Part shown: one piece after another, positions 40,801-51,526 of the stretch | Layout: every line of letters starts with the position of its first letter | Position numbering within the stretch: position 1 is the first letter of the stretch | Assembly (NCBI GenBank): GCA_013398055.1 | Contig: VZRS01014441.1 | Coordinates: forward strand, 378,222 to 442,221 | From: Ifrita kowaldi | Taxonomy: Eukaryota; Chordata; Aves; Passeriformes; Cinclosomatidae | Length of the DNA stretch: 64,000 bases | Direction: 5' to 3' | Program-made: the position numbers and the translations under genes | Notes under the pieces: generated by a model | The model's database searches: none | The model's input: only the letters and a program-made list of their open reading frames with translations | Told to the model about the DNA's origin: nothing

Positions 40801-43800
40801 GTCACTCCATTGAATGCATGGATACCACTTCAAGTCCAGTACTAGTAACAGGTTTGATTTAGCAGACCACTTGTGTAGCAGAGCATCCAATATGCTACGC
40901 TGTTTTCAGAGAACAACAATTCTGCCTCGTTACGCTTTCATTAGCAAAATATGATTTTTAACTTCTTTATCTGCCCAGATATCCTAATACTACAAAACAT
41001 CACTGCTCACAAGCAAATCGTACATCTCTATGTGAAAAACAAGCTCTTCCCCATCTTCCTAATAACTCTCACCTCTGAGCCAACAGATTCCACTAGAGGG
41101 GTTAACAGAGACATCGATGAAATATTCAGTGACTCTTCCTGCTCATCCTCATCACTTTCACCTTCCAGGCTCATGCTCATTTCTTTCTTCAGCTTTTCTA
41201 TGTCCGGACCATCCTCTTGAAGAATTTCAAAAATCTCATTTATCACTTTTGAGCTATTCATCTCGTCATCCACACGCATTTTGCCTTCGTATACTTCATC
41301 TGAAGGGTGACATTTTTAAATATATTTGTAGCATCAAGAATCTCATTAAACAAACAGAAAAGCAAACTCGTTCTGCTTTTCAAGCAAGCTTGATTAAAAA
41401 GCACTTCTTATAGTCAGGCATATAGAATCTCAAAGTACACTTCTGTGGCTATTTTAATATACTATTTTTATATATACTGCATAATCAATGTAGAAAGGGA
41501 AAGAAAAGATGCACAAATTTAGACAAACTTCAAACTCTTAGTTCAAATACATCTGAAGCTTAACTGCAAGTCCAACAGTAGAGCAGTCATTTCTGTCCTT
41601 TCCCAATGAATTTTTAATATCAGCTTTTTAATATTCCTTGAAGACTTGAATGTCAAGAGAGAAGAGTTATGTATGATAAAAGGAGTTTCCTGATTTGTTT
41701 TATATAAACCTCATTAGAAAACACATGAGGGTCAGTATATGGATGGTGAATTCATTGTTCAGACTTGAAGGATATTAACACTGTCCTAGACAAGTGGCAA
41801 CAGAGACCTAAGTCATTGATATACATCTATTCAATACAAACCTTTTGGTTTCTCATCAAGTTGTTCAAGTTTTGAGACAGACATCGCTTTTACAGGGTTC
41901 TTTGACTCAGCAATCTTCAGAGGACTGGGTTTATCAGCCTTTTCACATTTAGAAGTATCTAAGGGGTTTATAAAGAAAAGAAGTATTATGTCTAGCCTTT
42001 AAATTTTATTTTAGTTATTGAATTGTAGAAGTTTTACTGACAAAAAGAGCACTAGATTAAATATTCCAGTTAGTCACATGTCAAAAAAACCCCATTAGAA
42101 TACCCTCCACAGCCTGTACATCTAGACTTCTATCTTATAATCAAAAACTGATACCACAAGAAATGATGCTGAGACCATAGCAGAGTGCAGGCACTTAAAA
42201 GCAAAAATGGAAAATTTTAAAAAGACGAACAAAAAAAATCCACTACACAGAAACCACTGCATGCAAACCCAATTTTTCTAGAAGGACATTTGAAAGACCT
42301 TACAAGTAAACAGGCTACCAAGAGTGTTAACTAAGTTCACACTTGTTTCACAGAGAGTTGAAGATTCTTCCACTCAGTAAACACAGAAAGGATGTCAGGA
42401 GCACCTCAAAATTCTTTTCATGTGTCCTACCATAATAATTAACATCATAAAGGGATACTGACAAGGGAAATGTACCCCCCACTAGATTCTTGTGGAAATT
42501 TGGATACTCAAGATTCAGAACAGACTAAATCTGTAACTGACAATTCTCATTCACTTCCCTACACTTAACCTCCATTAAAGTTTGAAACATAGGTATACCC
42601 ATTAAAAAACAAAACTACGGTCTTGCCTTGCCATCCTTCCACGTGGTATAGGAGTGTAGAATACTTTTATCACACGAGAAGATTTAGGTAAGATAATCAG
42701 TAACCAAAGGAGGGTCCAGTTCCACACATCAGTGTTACTGGCCTCTTTCTCTGCTCATGAATATCTAGTGCAGAGCTCCTGTCCAGCACAGGCAAACTGT
42801 GACTCACCCGAAGACTCCACACTGGGAGACTTTGCTGGCCTGTCACCTGCTGGTGTGTCTTCTGATGAAGCAAGAGCAGAGGCATCTGAACTAGGAGGAC
42901 GTTTTGGACTAGCCTGAGATTGGCTTTCCTGGCAAGAATAAAAACAGAATGCATTCAGGAGGTAATGTTCAAAGTGACTAAAAAAAACCACCAGAAAAAG
43001 CCACATTTCAACACCTGCTAGGAAAAAGAGGTTGTCTATCCAGTACCCTATTTATCTATCTAAGATATTTAGCTGAAGTAGTAGATATTAAATGTTTGCA
43101 TGAGGAGCTCTTTTGCTTTTGCAGTTATAGAACATAAAACCCCCCACACTTAACATCATCAAAAAGTAAATAAATCAATTGGCTCAAAGCAGTATCACTT
43201 GTCTTAGTTGATTCTACAAGAGGTAAAAAAAAAATCTAGTAATTTTTTAATAATCATACAAATCACTTAAGTCAGCTTGCGCAGCCCAGGCATTCCCAAA
43301 GCACAGGTTTTTATCTCTTGTATACATTTCCACATCTAACCCTGTGTTCAGAACATGTTAAAGCAATCCAGACTATGGTATTTTGATTGATGAGGTAACA
43401 CATTACCATTTTAGCTTCTGGAAGCTTCGTCTTTGAACTGCCACTTTTCTCCGCACTCCACAGATTGCCTCTATCAAATCGGCCACGAAGGCATGCAAGC
43501 TCTCGTTCACGTTCCTAAACAAATGAAGGGAAATGGGAGAAAAGCTGACAGCTTTAAGATGTCACAACATTTCAGATTCTTCAGGTAGGTGCAGAACAGC
43601 AATAACCTTCCCCAAGCTTATAAGCTAGCTATGAATGTAACAAGTCATACCTGTTTGAGTTGAAGTGCTAAACTGGCAGTAGAGGAATTTTCATTTTGTT
43701 TGAGAAGCCTCTCCTGGATTGTCCTTGTATTTGGGGTAACAGCGGGTGTTCTGCACCCTGGAGTATTCGTAGCAGGGCTGCGTGCGCTACGCTCTTGACA

Positions 43801-46800
43801 GCGCTCCCCAAAGCGTTCCAGGAAGGGCTTAATTCCTGATCCCCCTACAAGAACAATTGGTTTGCCTTGAAAGAAACTCTCACAAATAAAGAACTCACTG
43901 CAATTTTGTATCCTGACGAAGGTTCCCAGTGAAACAATTAAGCTGTCTCCTTTACAGCTCTTACTCCATTATACTTAATACAAACTGAACCTGAAGTGCA
44001 AATCATAACAGTGATGTTAATAAAATAGTAAATCAGAGCAAGATTTAGTAGAGTCTGTCTCTTGCTACAGTCCACATGTAACACACCAGTTATTTAAACT
44101 GGTTTGCCTTTTCCAAATTTCCTCTACAACCAGCCCCACTTGTATCTGTCATGAAAATAAGCAATCTTGTACATGAGGCAGATATATTGTTTGGCATCCA
44201 CCCTACTTGATTAAGCTTGTCTTTTATTGTCAGCATATCTAGAGATGAACACTTGCTTTTCTGGCCATCATTTCAAAGAGTTCAAGCTGTTAGTCCAGGT
44301 TTCTGACATAATAAGCAGTTGAATTTAAAACTGGGGATGTTCACTTGTTTTGACATCAGTGCTATCACTGAAAATTAAGACACCACAAAGTTAGAGCACT
44401 TATGTGGCACCAAGCTCTGATTTCTTCTAAATAGGCTGGCTCTTAATATTATATTGAATGGATACATATAGTATCCACCAATCTGAAATAAATTTTGAAT
44501 AATCTCAGTTTACATGTTAGGCTGCTTTTGCTCTTCAGAGTTACTAAAACCATGTCCAAGAAAATGTCCCCTGAAAAATACAGAAGCTGTACAACTTACA
44601 ATAATTATCACAGAATTCATCAGCATTTTATTCAAGCTACAGCCGAAAATATATTATTATCTGGTATGGTACCTTAAATTCTTCAATATGTAGTTTAACA
44701 CAGAACACATAGGCCTTATTTGAATGAATATTTACTGAAGCTGAAAAACAGCCTACCTGGTGTTGTGGGTTTACCCTTAGGTTCAAGTTGTACATGTGTT
44801 CCTTTGACTGGCTCTGCTTTGGACTGAACTGGTTGAGGCAAAGCTGACTTTGCTGTTTGATGTTTATCTTCAGTTTTCCGAGGGCTGCAGGGATTCTCTG
44901 TTGGCAGTTGTTGTGCTTCAGATTCTTTAGAACAGGGAACAGGGACTCTTGAGGATTGTGGTAAAAATTTGTTTGGATCCTTGACAAGGGAAAAAGGAAA
45001 AAAAAAAAAGATGAGACTTACATTCTTATTCTCTCAAGAGGAAAAAGAATGAAAGCACTCTGCATATCATACTATCACCTAATACACCTATTCCTTCAAC
45101 AAAAGAAAGCCACGTGTTAAGCTTTTAATAGACTTTTTTTAAATCCAGTATTTCAAATTATTTCAGCATTTGATTCCAGGTGCTCTTGCCAGCTATTTCA
45201 GGTATTTTCCCACATTACTCTAAACAAGCATGCACACGGCAGATATTGTCATTGCAGAAATGGCATAAATTGAACAATAGGTGTCTGGTACTAGCAATTT
45301 CATCATTCTGATTGAGTCTTTGCACAGCAATAATATTTACAATTTCAGTCAATCAACTACATGAAGTTACAGAGTGAAACCCAGTATCTCTGTAACAAGC
45401 CCCCCTTCTGATGGTCAAGAGCAGCAATCAAGTACATTGACATCGACTTTGACAAACACGTAAGTACTCTCATCTTTAAGTCTCAATAAAAGGAATTCTA
45501 AGCTGTTTCAGATCTGCTATTAAAAAAGGGCATGTGGGATTGCAATGCAGCAGAAGTTGTAAATAGACTAAGATGGCTCACACCAAATCTTTAAATCCAG
45601 ATTAAACAGTTATGTGCTAACATTTGTCCGCCCCAATACAATACTCAAATCAATTTTTAATCAGCAGCTAAATCAGACACTCACCGCTCTCTTTGAGTTC
45701 GCTGGTTTATTAATAGAAGCCTCAACAAGCCTTTGAGAACAGGATGCAGCTTCCTGCTTTACACTGCTACTATTGATTCTAGCAGATGCTCCACTTGTAG
45801 TGGACAATTTGGATAAACAAGTAGTGCCAGGCTGTTCTTGTGCATTGTTTTGCTTTGCAGATGGATGACTTAGGTCATCTTCCCAGGAACCAATAGCAGC
45901 AGCAAGGTTAGCTAAACGGCCTCTTCTCCCAATAGGGGTTTCACTTGCCAGGGCATTAGATGCCTGCTTAGGTGGAGAAACAGATAGATCTTTTGACTGG
46001 AGAGGAGACACAGGAACACATTCAGAGGGATCTGAAAAAAAAAAAAACCACTTTTATTTTGCTAATAAAATACATTGAGATATAGTTGCATCTTTTGCAT
46101 TGTACTATATATTGAGTTTATCAACAATTAGATGTTCCTGCCATCAACAGGATCAAACTACTAGCCCTGGAGGCATTGAGACTAAGCAAATTAAACACTT
46201 TTAATCAAGCAGTTTACTAGTTTTATGTCACTGTTATGAGGAGCAAGGCATCAGACTAGTAGAAGAAAAAAAAGTTTAAAATTAACCTGTAGACAACAGC
46301 TTCAATATTTAGGCCTGTCCTAGTGTTGTCTTAGAACTTTTTATGAAAACATTAACCTTCACACACATAAAATTATCTTATTCTAGCCAACACAATCATC
46401 AATACAAACACTGAGAGACACCAATGGCGCTTAGCAAGTGAAACATACCCTCACTATCCCAGCAGCGCCGCTGCTCTGCCAACTTCTGCATACGTGTTTT
46501 GACTGAAGGGGCTGCAGGAGTTTCTGACCTGGTGTTTGGTTTTACTTTCTCAAGAGGCTGAACCAATGAAGCTCTGTTAGAAGCAGTTTCATGTGATTCT
46601 GAAGTCATTTGAGGAGAATCATGGCTTGTGGAACTTGAAGGAACTGGCTGTACATTCTCCAAACTGGAAGCCTGAGTCTCTATATCATTCGGGCAGAGCC
46701 TCTTTGATGGTGATGGCTTTGTATCTGGTTTTACTGGATAGGACAGAGTATTCAAGCAAATTAGCATTCAAACGACCTAAAATATTTTCCAACAATACAA

Positions 46801-49800
46801 AATTGTAGCGCAAATAAAGTTATGGTTTATGAATACCCTAATATGCTTCCCAAAAAAATGCCCTTCCCAAATCTACCAAGCACAAGGCACTCTCTTTGGC
46901 ATTACGCAACTATTTCTAAATAGCTTACTAATGACTTGGCACATCTGCTCTCAGGTCCAGCTGAACACGAGCTAATCCTAGTGGCCAGGTAACTGCATCC
47001 ATCACTGTTTAGTTTAAGATAAATGCCCAGTGTTTTCACTTTCCCTTTGGAAAAAAAATGGGACTTGTATCAAGACAATCTTTATTAAACATGTCGCAAA
47101 ATACCTTCATCACCAGGAAGAGGTGCCTGGTTACCAGTTTCTGCCAAAGGCTCTCTGGCTCTCTTGGTCTGCATTGTGGGTCTCGCCCCCATCTTGGGCC
47201 GCTCCGCCATTTTCCTCTGCAGGTTCTCTCGCCTGGCACGGGTTCTTTCGAGGAGTTTCTGAGTGGTCAATAAGTCATGTGTTATCATAGACTGCAGTGT
47301 GTTAACTAATAACAGCTCCGAGTAAAAGATGGAATTCTGTTTAGCATATATAGCTGGTAGGTTCCAAATTTCAGTCATTAAATCAACTATTGTCTCCAAC
47401 TAGCTTGGCTCCGAAAGAAAATCAGGCTAAAGAGACACAAGCAATGGCAAAACTAAAGAAGATGGGCTCCTACAGACTCCAAAGTCATCAGAAATGTTTG
47501 AAAGTAATTTTTTTTTATCCTGAATCACCATATGACAGTCTTGATCTGTCAAGTCTTGCTAGTAGGGTTTTCTGACACATTGCTAAAGCATCTGGTCAAG
47601 TCACCTGACTGGCACTAGCCCGGTAACAGAATAAACAACATGGAAGCGATTGTCAAGAGGTCGTAAAAAAGTTCAACAAATAAAAGCGTGGCAGTCAATA
47701 TTTAAAAAAAAAAAATTGCTATTACACCTCCTAAATCAAAAAGTGAATTTCTTTGCCTCAAGCCTAAATTTTAAGAATAGACTGATGATATAACTAGCTG
47801 TATTATGATAAATAGCCTGTTTATGAAGCTACCTCTATATAGAAAAACATATAAAGAGATACTAATAAAGCTATGTAAAAACATTCTTTTTCATTTGCTA
47901 CCCATTGGAAATTTGAGTACTCTGATTATATTCAATACAAAATAGCTGTTTTAGTAAATGTTCCACACTAGCATAAAGTAATTCCTTACAGTATTCAAGT
48001 TTAAAATAGGTTGTGTGGTTTATTTGTTTGTTTTACATATAGCATTTGTAAGTCATTATCAACTCAGTTTGATCACATCTAAAGGACACTTAATTACTCT
48101 TTTCATCTAGGTTTTAAGGTTCTTTGAGACAAGAAATTGTGAGATTGAACTAATGGCCTTTAAAGGGAAGCATATAAACTGCACTTGTTTGGTGGCACAT
48201 AAATTATTGTGAGAACTGTGCCAGCTATTATCTGTCCTGTTGCACAGCAATTAAATACACATTTCACATTTTTAACTGTCTAAGGCTGAAGTCTTAAACA
48301 ATGTTCCATTGTAGGGCAACACAGGACAAATAGAATGTCAATCTCAACAGTTTTTTTGTCAAAGCAAATCTCAGCTTTGCTAACTTTCACAGAAGAGGAG
48401 GAATTTGGAAAAAAAAGCCCAAAACAAAAGGCATGAAATGCCATGAGTGCCTCCAATGCAGGTTCCATGTTAGTTGTGTCCACAAATCAGCTTTCCTTAC
48501 TTCCAAAATGCAGAGCTACAAAGCGCACACAATACCCACATTAAAAAAAAAATCCTAAAAGTGATTTAAATTAACAGTTCTTCTTGCAAAAAGTTCACTA
48601 CACTTTACAACAGTATTCCTACAGTTCTATTCAAATAGAGACACATTCCTTTCTGTTTTGTTAGTTGAGCGAAATAGAGTTTCAGTTGTTACAAATGAGA
48701 TGTCACTTCCCAAGAATGCACGCCTCTGTTGTTCAGCTCCAGCTCCTATTGGCTTCTTGCATCTCAAATTTTCCATGCAACTGCCATTATTCCAACAGTG
48801 CCTGTTAACACACGATGAGTAAGCCACACGGCACAACTTGAGGCTTACTTTCCAAGTTCATCAACAGGGTATTCTGTCCAAGTACATCCTCCAACTGCTC
48901 TGATGACAAAGTTTCAGAGTATCATGGAAGTCTAAAATCCTAGAATATCCTGAGTTGGAAGGGACCCACTAGAAGTCCAGCTCCTAACCCTGCACAGAAC
49001 AGCCCCAAGAATCACTCGGTGTGCCTGACAGCATTACCTATTTTGTTACATCAAGGAAACTAAGGACTACTAAGTCAAAATCAGAGGATCACTGTGTTAC
49101 AAAAGCACTTTCTAAAAATCAGAAAAAAGAACCTTCCCACTTCAAATGTTAATGGACAACCCGGTTTTTCAAAAGTATGTTTTAAAGTACATATTAGAGA
49201 AGACACTCAGGCCCATATATAATTACAGGAATTTGTTCTAATTACCCTGCTTTACTAGCAGGATAGAGCAAAGGGAGCAATTGAATGAACAGTTAACTTC
49301 AAACCTCACATTTGCAAATTTTCCCCAAACAATTGCATAGCTTATTTCTCTTTGCTCATCCTCCACGCTAGGAAACCATATTTGCCTCTAGGAATGGTAA
49401 AAACTACTTCAAAGTACAAAATAACCTAGACTATTTCTAACAAACCCTTCTGTGCAAGAAAGGTGAGTAACAAAATCAGCTATAAACTTAAAAGTCACAA
49501 ACAGCATGTTCCTTGTGATCCTGAAAAAGTACCCACTGCACCATCTCCTCTGTGCGATCTGTATTAATAATTTGGTTGAAATTCAGAAGGTTATTAGCTT
49601 TTTCTTGCAAGATTAACCAAAAGAAACATTATTTCAGAACTGATTTGAAAGCATTCCACTGAATCTTACAGAAAGATTTATTTGAGCTTAAATTCACTGA
49701 GACACAGACAAAATTTGCTACGCTAAAGGGATTAGCATACACTGAATTAACAGTATGCTTCGTCTAATAAAGGCTCAAATTACACTGTTTTACATAATCA

Positions 49801-51452
49801 ACACTTACAATGCCTCACCAGGTCCCTGCAAGTAACAGAGCATGGTAATTTGTAGACAAAGATTACCTGAAAACAGTTAAACTAAGAGAAAATTATATTA
49901 AAAGAAAAAAAAACCAGCAACACAAACCACAGAACATAAACGCTTAAAAGGTGGTAAAAGGCTTTCTTTTCACAGAACTTTGGGGAAAGTTACTTAACTT
50001 CAATACTAGGACACTAATACTGGTCAGAACTTTACACAACAGTGGAATGTCCTCCACAGCAGAAGTATTCTTGATAAGGTGACTTTTTACGCACTCTGCA
50101 ATACTGGCTAACGCTTGAATGAAGTTTACTCTGGGGAGCGGCCTCACAGTTGGTCATTTTCAAACCATTTCAAAGTCAGCTATGTACAAGAAGGGCGTGT
50201 AGAGGTTGGAATAGATCCCAGTACGCAGAACCATTTTAAACTTGATTCAGTAGTCCAGACTTGAAGTTTATTTAAGACATGCTGGAGCATGTCACTCACT
50301 ACCAACTAAGGAAGAAGGTTTTAGATGTTTACACTTAGCAAGACTTTATATGGGGTAGGGTAGAACTGCCTTGGCATAAAACATTTAATAAATGTATTCA
50401 GATGAACACCTCATGTTCATTTTTTTTAAATCAGATCTGTGCAGTCATCTTTTTTGGGCACTCAAATTGTTTTAAGCATGTCAGTTTGAGAAACAGATTG
50501 TTTAAAAGGGGAGGAGAGAGTATTTCATCACTGTATCTGATTTGGATTTTTTTTTAGGTAGTTCAGGTTTTATTTACGCAGACTGTGGATTGAAGGCCCT
50601 TTTTACCATGACATTTCTCAAAGCCGTCACAAGACGGCTCTAAAACTTTATACCTCTGACATGAAATCAGAGTACAGCACAGCATCTTTTTAAAAAACCT
50701 TCAACTTTCATACAGATTCAAGGTGGTTAATTCCTCATTTTACCACAATTTTGCCTCTGTATAACTTAAGCACACACACAGCCAGTTCACCCTAAGAACT
50801 GACGGCTTTTTTTTTCTTTTTTAAAAAAAGAGGAACTGTGTCTACTAACGAATGTGACCAATCGCAGGCGGCAATAGCGCCAAATAGGATGCATCTTTTA
50901 TCAGATGGTCTCCGCTTTGGGCAGACCTATGATCCGACCCTTAGGTATGGCAGGCACAGAGTGTGTCAACAGCGCTCCCATCTGCTCCCGGGATCCCTCC
51001 CGTCCCCGCTGAAAACCTTATCTGCCAGACGCGCACGAAAGGCAGACACCCGGCTTGGGAAAGGGCCTCTCCTCCGCAAACCCTTGCGCGAATCACCCAT
51101 GCACTGTCCTCTCCCGGCAGGATCTGACAGAGCCCGGGCGGCTCCGGGAGAGGAGGCACCGGCAGGAGCAAGGCGGGGCGGGGCGGTGAGGGTCTCCCCG
51201 CTGCAGGGAAGGAGGGTCGCTGCAAGCCCGCAAATCCCCCCGCGAGCGAGGACAAGGGGGCTGACACGGCTCAGCCAGGAGCAACTATCCCGCCCGGGGA
51301 ACGCGGCGCAAGGAGCAGCTCCCTTCCCTTCGGAGCCCAACCGGCCCCCTTCCCTGCCCTGTGTCCCCGCGACACTGACAACTCGCCGCCTCCCCAGCCG
51401 ACGACCCGGGGTCCGGACCGGGCCGTGCCCTCACCTCGGTGAAGGGGTCCAT
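25698..51452 (-). CDS. ANLN: ANLN, anillin, complete coding region in 24 exons
   Basis: Anillin is the actin-, myosin II-, septin- and RhoA-binding scaffold of the cytokinetic ring. It acts at the cortex in mitosis and is largely nuclear in interphase. The 24 coding exons sum to 3312 nt (1103 residues plus stop), against about 1124 residues in human, and all phases agree. The start MDPFTE and the next exon's KLLERTRARRENLQRKMAERP-like stretch are diagnostic. A Ser/Pro-rich linker follows. The actin/myosin-binding part includes GRRGRLANLAA (about residue 180) and IKPFLERFGERCQ (about 345-357). The anillin homology domain spans roughly residues 700-940, and the C-terminal PH domain about 968-1090 (FEDVSGFGAWHRRWCVLSG). 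Transcription starts in a CpG island and the gene runs toward AOAH. The start codon is the conserved one. Confidence 0.98.
26179..26351 (-). CDS. ANLN: ANLN coding exon 23, PH domain
   Basis: This 173-nt exon encodes H-P-L-G-R-M-N-L-A-N-C-T, A-N-R-E-F-C-A-R-P-N-T-F-E-L and Q-C-R-D-T-L-C-V-T, the middle of the PH domain. Acceptor CTTTCAG, donor GTGAGT. Confidence 0.98.
27716..27823 (-). CDS. ANLN: ANLN coding exon 22, start of PH domain
   Basis: This 108-nt exon encodes F-E-D-V-S-G-F-G-A-W-H-R-R-W-C-V-L-S-G and S-Y-W-T-Y-P-D-D-E-K-R-K. The W-x-x-R-W-C-V-L pattern is the first PH-domain strand pair. Its acceptor is AAG after a long T tract, less usual than CAG or TAG. Donor GTAGTG. Confidence 0.98.
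29326..29412 (-). CDS. ANLN: ANLN coding exon 21
   Basis: This 87-nt exon encodes V-P-F-L-S-P-L-E-G-H-I-Y-L-K-L-K-C-Q-V and V-E-E-K-G-F-L, the link between the anillin homology domain and the PH domain. Acceptor TTTGCAG, donor GTAAGG. Confidence 0.97.
33972..34084 (-). CDS. ANLN: ANLN coding exon 20
   Basis: This 113-nt exon encodes M-A-S-P-G-G-P-N-A-I-R-S-T-N-F and L-S-L-S-S-V-G-N-T-K-F, strongly conserved in the anillin homology domain. Acceptor TCCACAG, donor GTAATA. Confidence 0.97.
35120..35141 (-). CDS. ANLN: ANLN coding exon 19 (22-nt microexon)
   Basis: This 22-nt exon encodes K-S-N-L-L-A-P plus one base. It has a clear acceptor TTTCTAG and a perfect donor GTAAGT. It is needed to bring the next exon (A-M-A-S-P-G-G) into frame and aligns with K-S-N-I-H-S-S in human. 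Confidence 0.93.
35507..35545 (-). CDS. ANLN: ANLN coding exon 18 (39-nt microexon)
   Basis: This exon encodes VITPKRLLTSITS, aligned with AITPKRLLTSITT in human as I remember it. Acceptor TTTTGTAG, donor GTAAGT. It is phase 0-0, so skipping it would keep the frame. Confidence 0.94.
36952..37008 (-). CDS. ANLN: ANLN coding exon 17
   Basis: This 57-nt, phase 0-0 exon encodes the basic loop V-Q-R-K-E-V-T-S-T-D-K-R-K-K-T-N-K-S-K in the anillin homology domain. Acceptor TTACAG, donor GTAAAT. The Lys-rich run could bind lipid or act as a nuclear signal; that is inference. Confidence 0.94.
37088..37136 (-). CDS. ANLN: ANLN coding exon 16
   Basis: This 49-nt exon encodes H-D-V-S-N-D-F-E-I-N-I-E-V-Y-S-W, almost the same as human. 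Acceptor TTTTAG, donor GTATGT. Confidence 0.96.
37969..38095 (-). CDS. ANLN: ANLN coding exon 15
   Basis: This 127-nt exon encodes G-N-Y-Y-Y-V-I-I-L-R-S-G-A-E-N-M-V-A-T-P and L-N-G-D-A-L-T-F-T-T-T-F-T. The upstream AG (ACTTACAG) is chosen over the one 6 nt further in because it aligns with human without a gap. Confidence 0.95.
38645..38827 (-). CDS. ANLN: ANLN coding exon 14
   Basis: This 183-nt exon encodes E-K-R-T-A-L-L-E-E-L-S-K-L-K-S-E-G-P and R-L-P-L-K-A-D-F-V-C, moving from the coiled coil into the C2-like part of the anillin homology domain. Acceptor TATGCAG, donor GTAAAA. Confidence 0.97.
39147..39282 (-). CDS. ANLN: ANLN coding exon 13
   Basis: This 136-nt exon encodes [21 protein letters not shown] and E-A-E-A-E-R-L-L-L, a helical segment nearly identical to human and part of the RhoA-binding region. 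Acceptor CTCTAG, donor GTAGGT. Confidence 0.98.
39926..40073 (-). CDS. ANLN: ANLN coding exon 12
   Basis: This 148-nt exon encodes V-D-A-Y-R-S-Q-R-F-K-E-T then R-P-S-I-K-Q-I-I-V-R-K-E-D-V and V-N-I-K-K-K-M-Q. It leads into the RhoA-binding coiled region before the anillin homology domain. Acceptor TAAAAG, donor GTATCT. Confidence 0.97.
40395..40546 (-). CDS. ANLN: ANLN coding exon 11
   Basis: This 152-nt exon encodes F-Q-R-T-R-V-P-R-A-E-S-G-D-S-I-G-S and ends N-L-P-Y. The first stretch is strongly conserved in vertebrate anillin. Acceptor TCCTTAG, donor GTAATA. Confidence 0.97.
41073..41299 (-). CDS. ANLN: ANLN coding exon 10
   Basis: This 227-nt exon encodes an acidic segment: D-D-E-M-N-S-S-K-V-I-N-E-I-F, then E-G-E-S-D-E-D-E-Q-E-E and L-N-I-S-S-M-S-L-L-T-P-L. 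Both ends match human anillin. Acceptor CCTTCAG, donor GTGAGA. Confidence 0.97.
41842..41958 (-). CDS. ANLN: ANLN coding exon 9
   Basis: This 117-nt, phase 1-1 exon encodes a linker with S-P-L-K-I as a human-like anchor. Acceptor CCCTTAG. The donor GTTTGT is unusual and weak. Because its length is a multiple of three, skipping it would keep the frame. Confidence 0.86.
42808..42928 (-). CDS. ANLN: ANLN coding exon 8
   Basis: This 121-nt exon encodes a Ser/Pro/Ala-rich disordered linker beginning E-S-Q-S-Q-A-S-P-K-R-P-P. Acceptor TTGCCAG, donor GTGAGT. Conservation to human is low; it is placed by phase and splice sites. Confidence 0.88.
43407..43514 (-). CDS. ANLN: ANLN coding exon 7
   Basis: This 108-nt, phase 0-0 exon encodes E-R-E-R-E-L-A-C-L-R-G-R-F-D-R-G-N-L-W-S-A-E-K in separate recognisable blocks (ELACLRGRFD and WSAEK). 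Acceptor TGTTTAG, donor GTAATG. Confidence 0.97.
43651..43844 (-). CDS. ANLN: ANLN coding exon 6
   Basis: This 194-nt exon encodes G-S-G-I-K-P-F-L-E-R-F-G-E-R-C-Q, R-T-P-A-V-T-P-N-T and L-A-L-Q-L-K-Q. It lies in the actin-binding part and has a coiled-coil-like end. Acceptor CTTGTAG, donor GTATGA. Confidence 0.97.
44757..44979 (-). CDS. ANLN: ANLN coding exon 5
   Basis: This 223-nt exon encodes a poorly conserved Ser/Pro/Gln/Lys-rich linker that begins D-P-N-K-F-L-P-Q-S-S and ends K-G-K-P-T-T-P-G, the last part matching human. Acceptor GTCAAG, donor GTAGGC. The overlapping open frame at 44637-44987 is a shadow. Confidence 0.93.
45685..46031 (-). CDS. ANLN: ANLN coding exon 4
   Basis: At 347 nt this is the largest exon; its acceptor follows a long T tract. 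It encodes T-P-I-G-R-R-G-R-L-A-N-L-A-A, then S-W-E-D-D and S-G-A-S-A-R-I-N-S-S-S-V-K-Q-E-A. This region carries myosin- and actin-binding activity in human anillin. Confidence 0.97.
46449..46733 (-). CDS. ANLN: ANLN coding exon 3
   Basis: This 285-nt, phase 1-1 exon has the acceptor TATCCAG and the donor GTATGT. It encodes V-K-P-D-T-K-P-S-P-S-K-R-L-C and, near its end, S-V-K-T-R-M-Q-K-L-A-E-Q-R-R, both recognisable anillin stretches. The Ser/Pro motifs suggest phosphorylation sites. Confidence 0.96.
47105..47258 (-). CDS. ANLN: ANLN coding exon 2
   Basis: This 154-nt exon starts K-L-L-E-R-T-R-A-R-R-E-N-L-Q and runs to P-L-P-G-D-E. Its acceptor is ACTCAG. The donor GTATTT is weak. The basic R/K-rich start is the best conserved N-terminal motif of anillin. 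Confidence 0.96.
47259..51434 (-). other. ANLN: ANLN intron 1
   Basis: This 4.2-kb intron contains a CR1 fragment at about 48934-49036. The last 500 bases next to exon 1 are CpG-rich. A CCAAT pentamer lies at 50858-50862 just outside that GC-rich part. No other gene is apparent. Confidence 0.75.
48934..49036 (-). mobile_element. CR1 LINE 3' end fragment
   Basis: The sequence runs from a CR1 tail-like start (AATCCTAGAATATCCTGAGT) through GTTGGAAGGGACCCACTAG to CCCCAAGAATCACTCGGTGTG, all antisense to the CR1 3' region. It is about 100 bp and diverged. Confidence 0.8.
51435..51452 (-). CDS. ANLN: ANLN coding exon 1
   Basis: Only six codons, MDPFTE, precede the donor GTGAGG. They equal the conserved anillin N-terminus. 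The exon's 5' UTR lies to the right inside the CpG island; its length cannot be read. Confidence 0.95.
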
Positions 51453-51520
51453 CGCTGCGCCGTTCCGCTGGCCAGGGCCGCCCGCGAGCAGCCGAACCTC
51501 CGCCCCAACCGCTGCCGGGA

Positions 51521-51526
51521 TTTGAA
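51521..51526 (-). promoter_or_regulatory. CHR-like element (TTTGAA)
   Basis: TTTGAA lies 69-74 bases upstream of the ANLN ATG and reads TTCAAA on the gene's strand. On that strand it is preceded by a GGCGC-containing stretch about 4-5 bases away, similar to a CDE/CHR pair. Such elements recruit DREAM and B-MYB-MuvB at G2/M genes, and ANLN is a known late cell-cycle gene. Function here is inferred. Confidence 0.5.

Larger units (their letters stand above)
34085..47104 (-). other. ANLN: ANLN introns 2-19 (with exons 3-19 inside)
   Basis: Introns of roughly 80 bp to 2 kb separate exons 2 to 20. Gaps over 300 bases, such as 35546-36951, 40547-41072 and 44980-45684, hold no further coding exon I can support, and no transposon I recognise. 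Confidence 0.7.

Noticed and set aside
44637..44987. 116-codon minus-strand frame over ANLN exon 5
   Set aside because: It is a shadow. The true frame begins at 44979 in phase 0 and joins both neighbouring exons.
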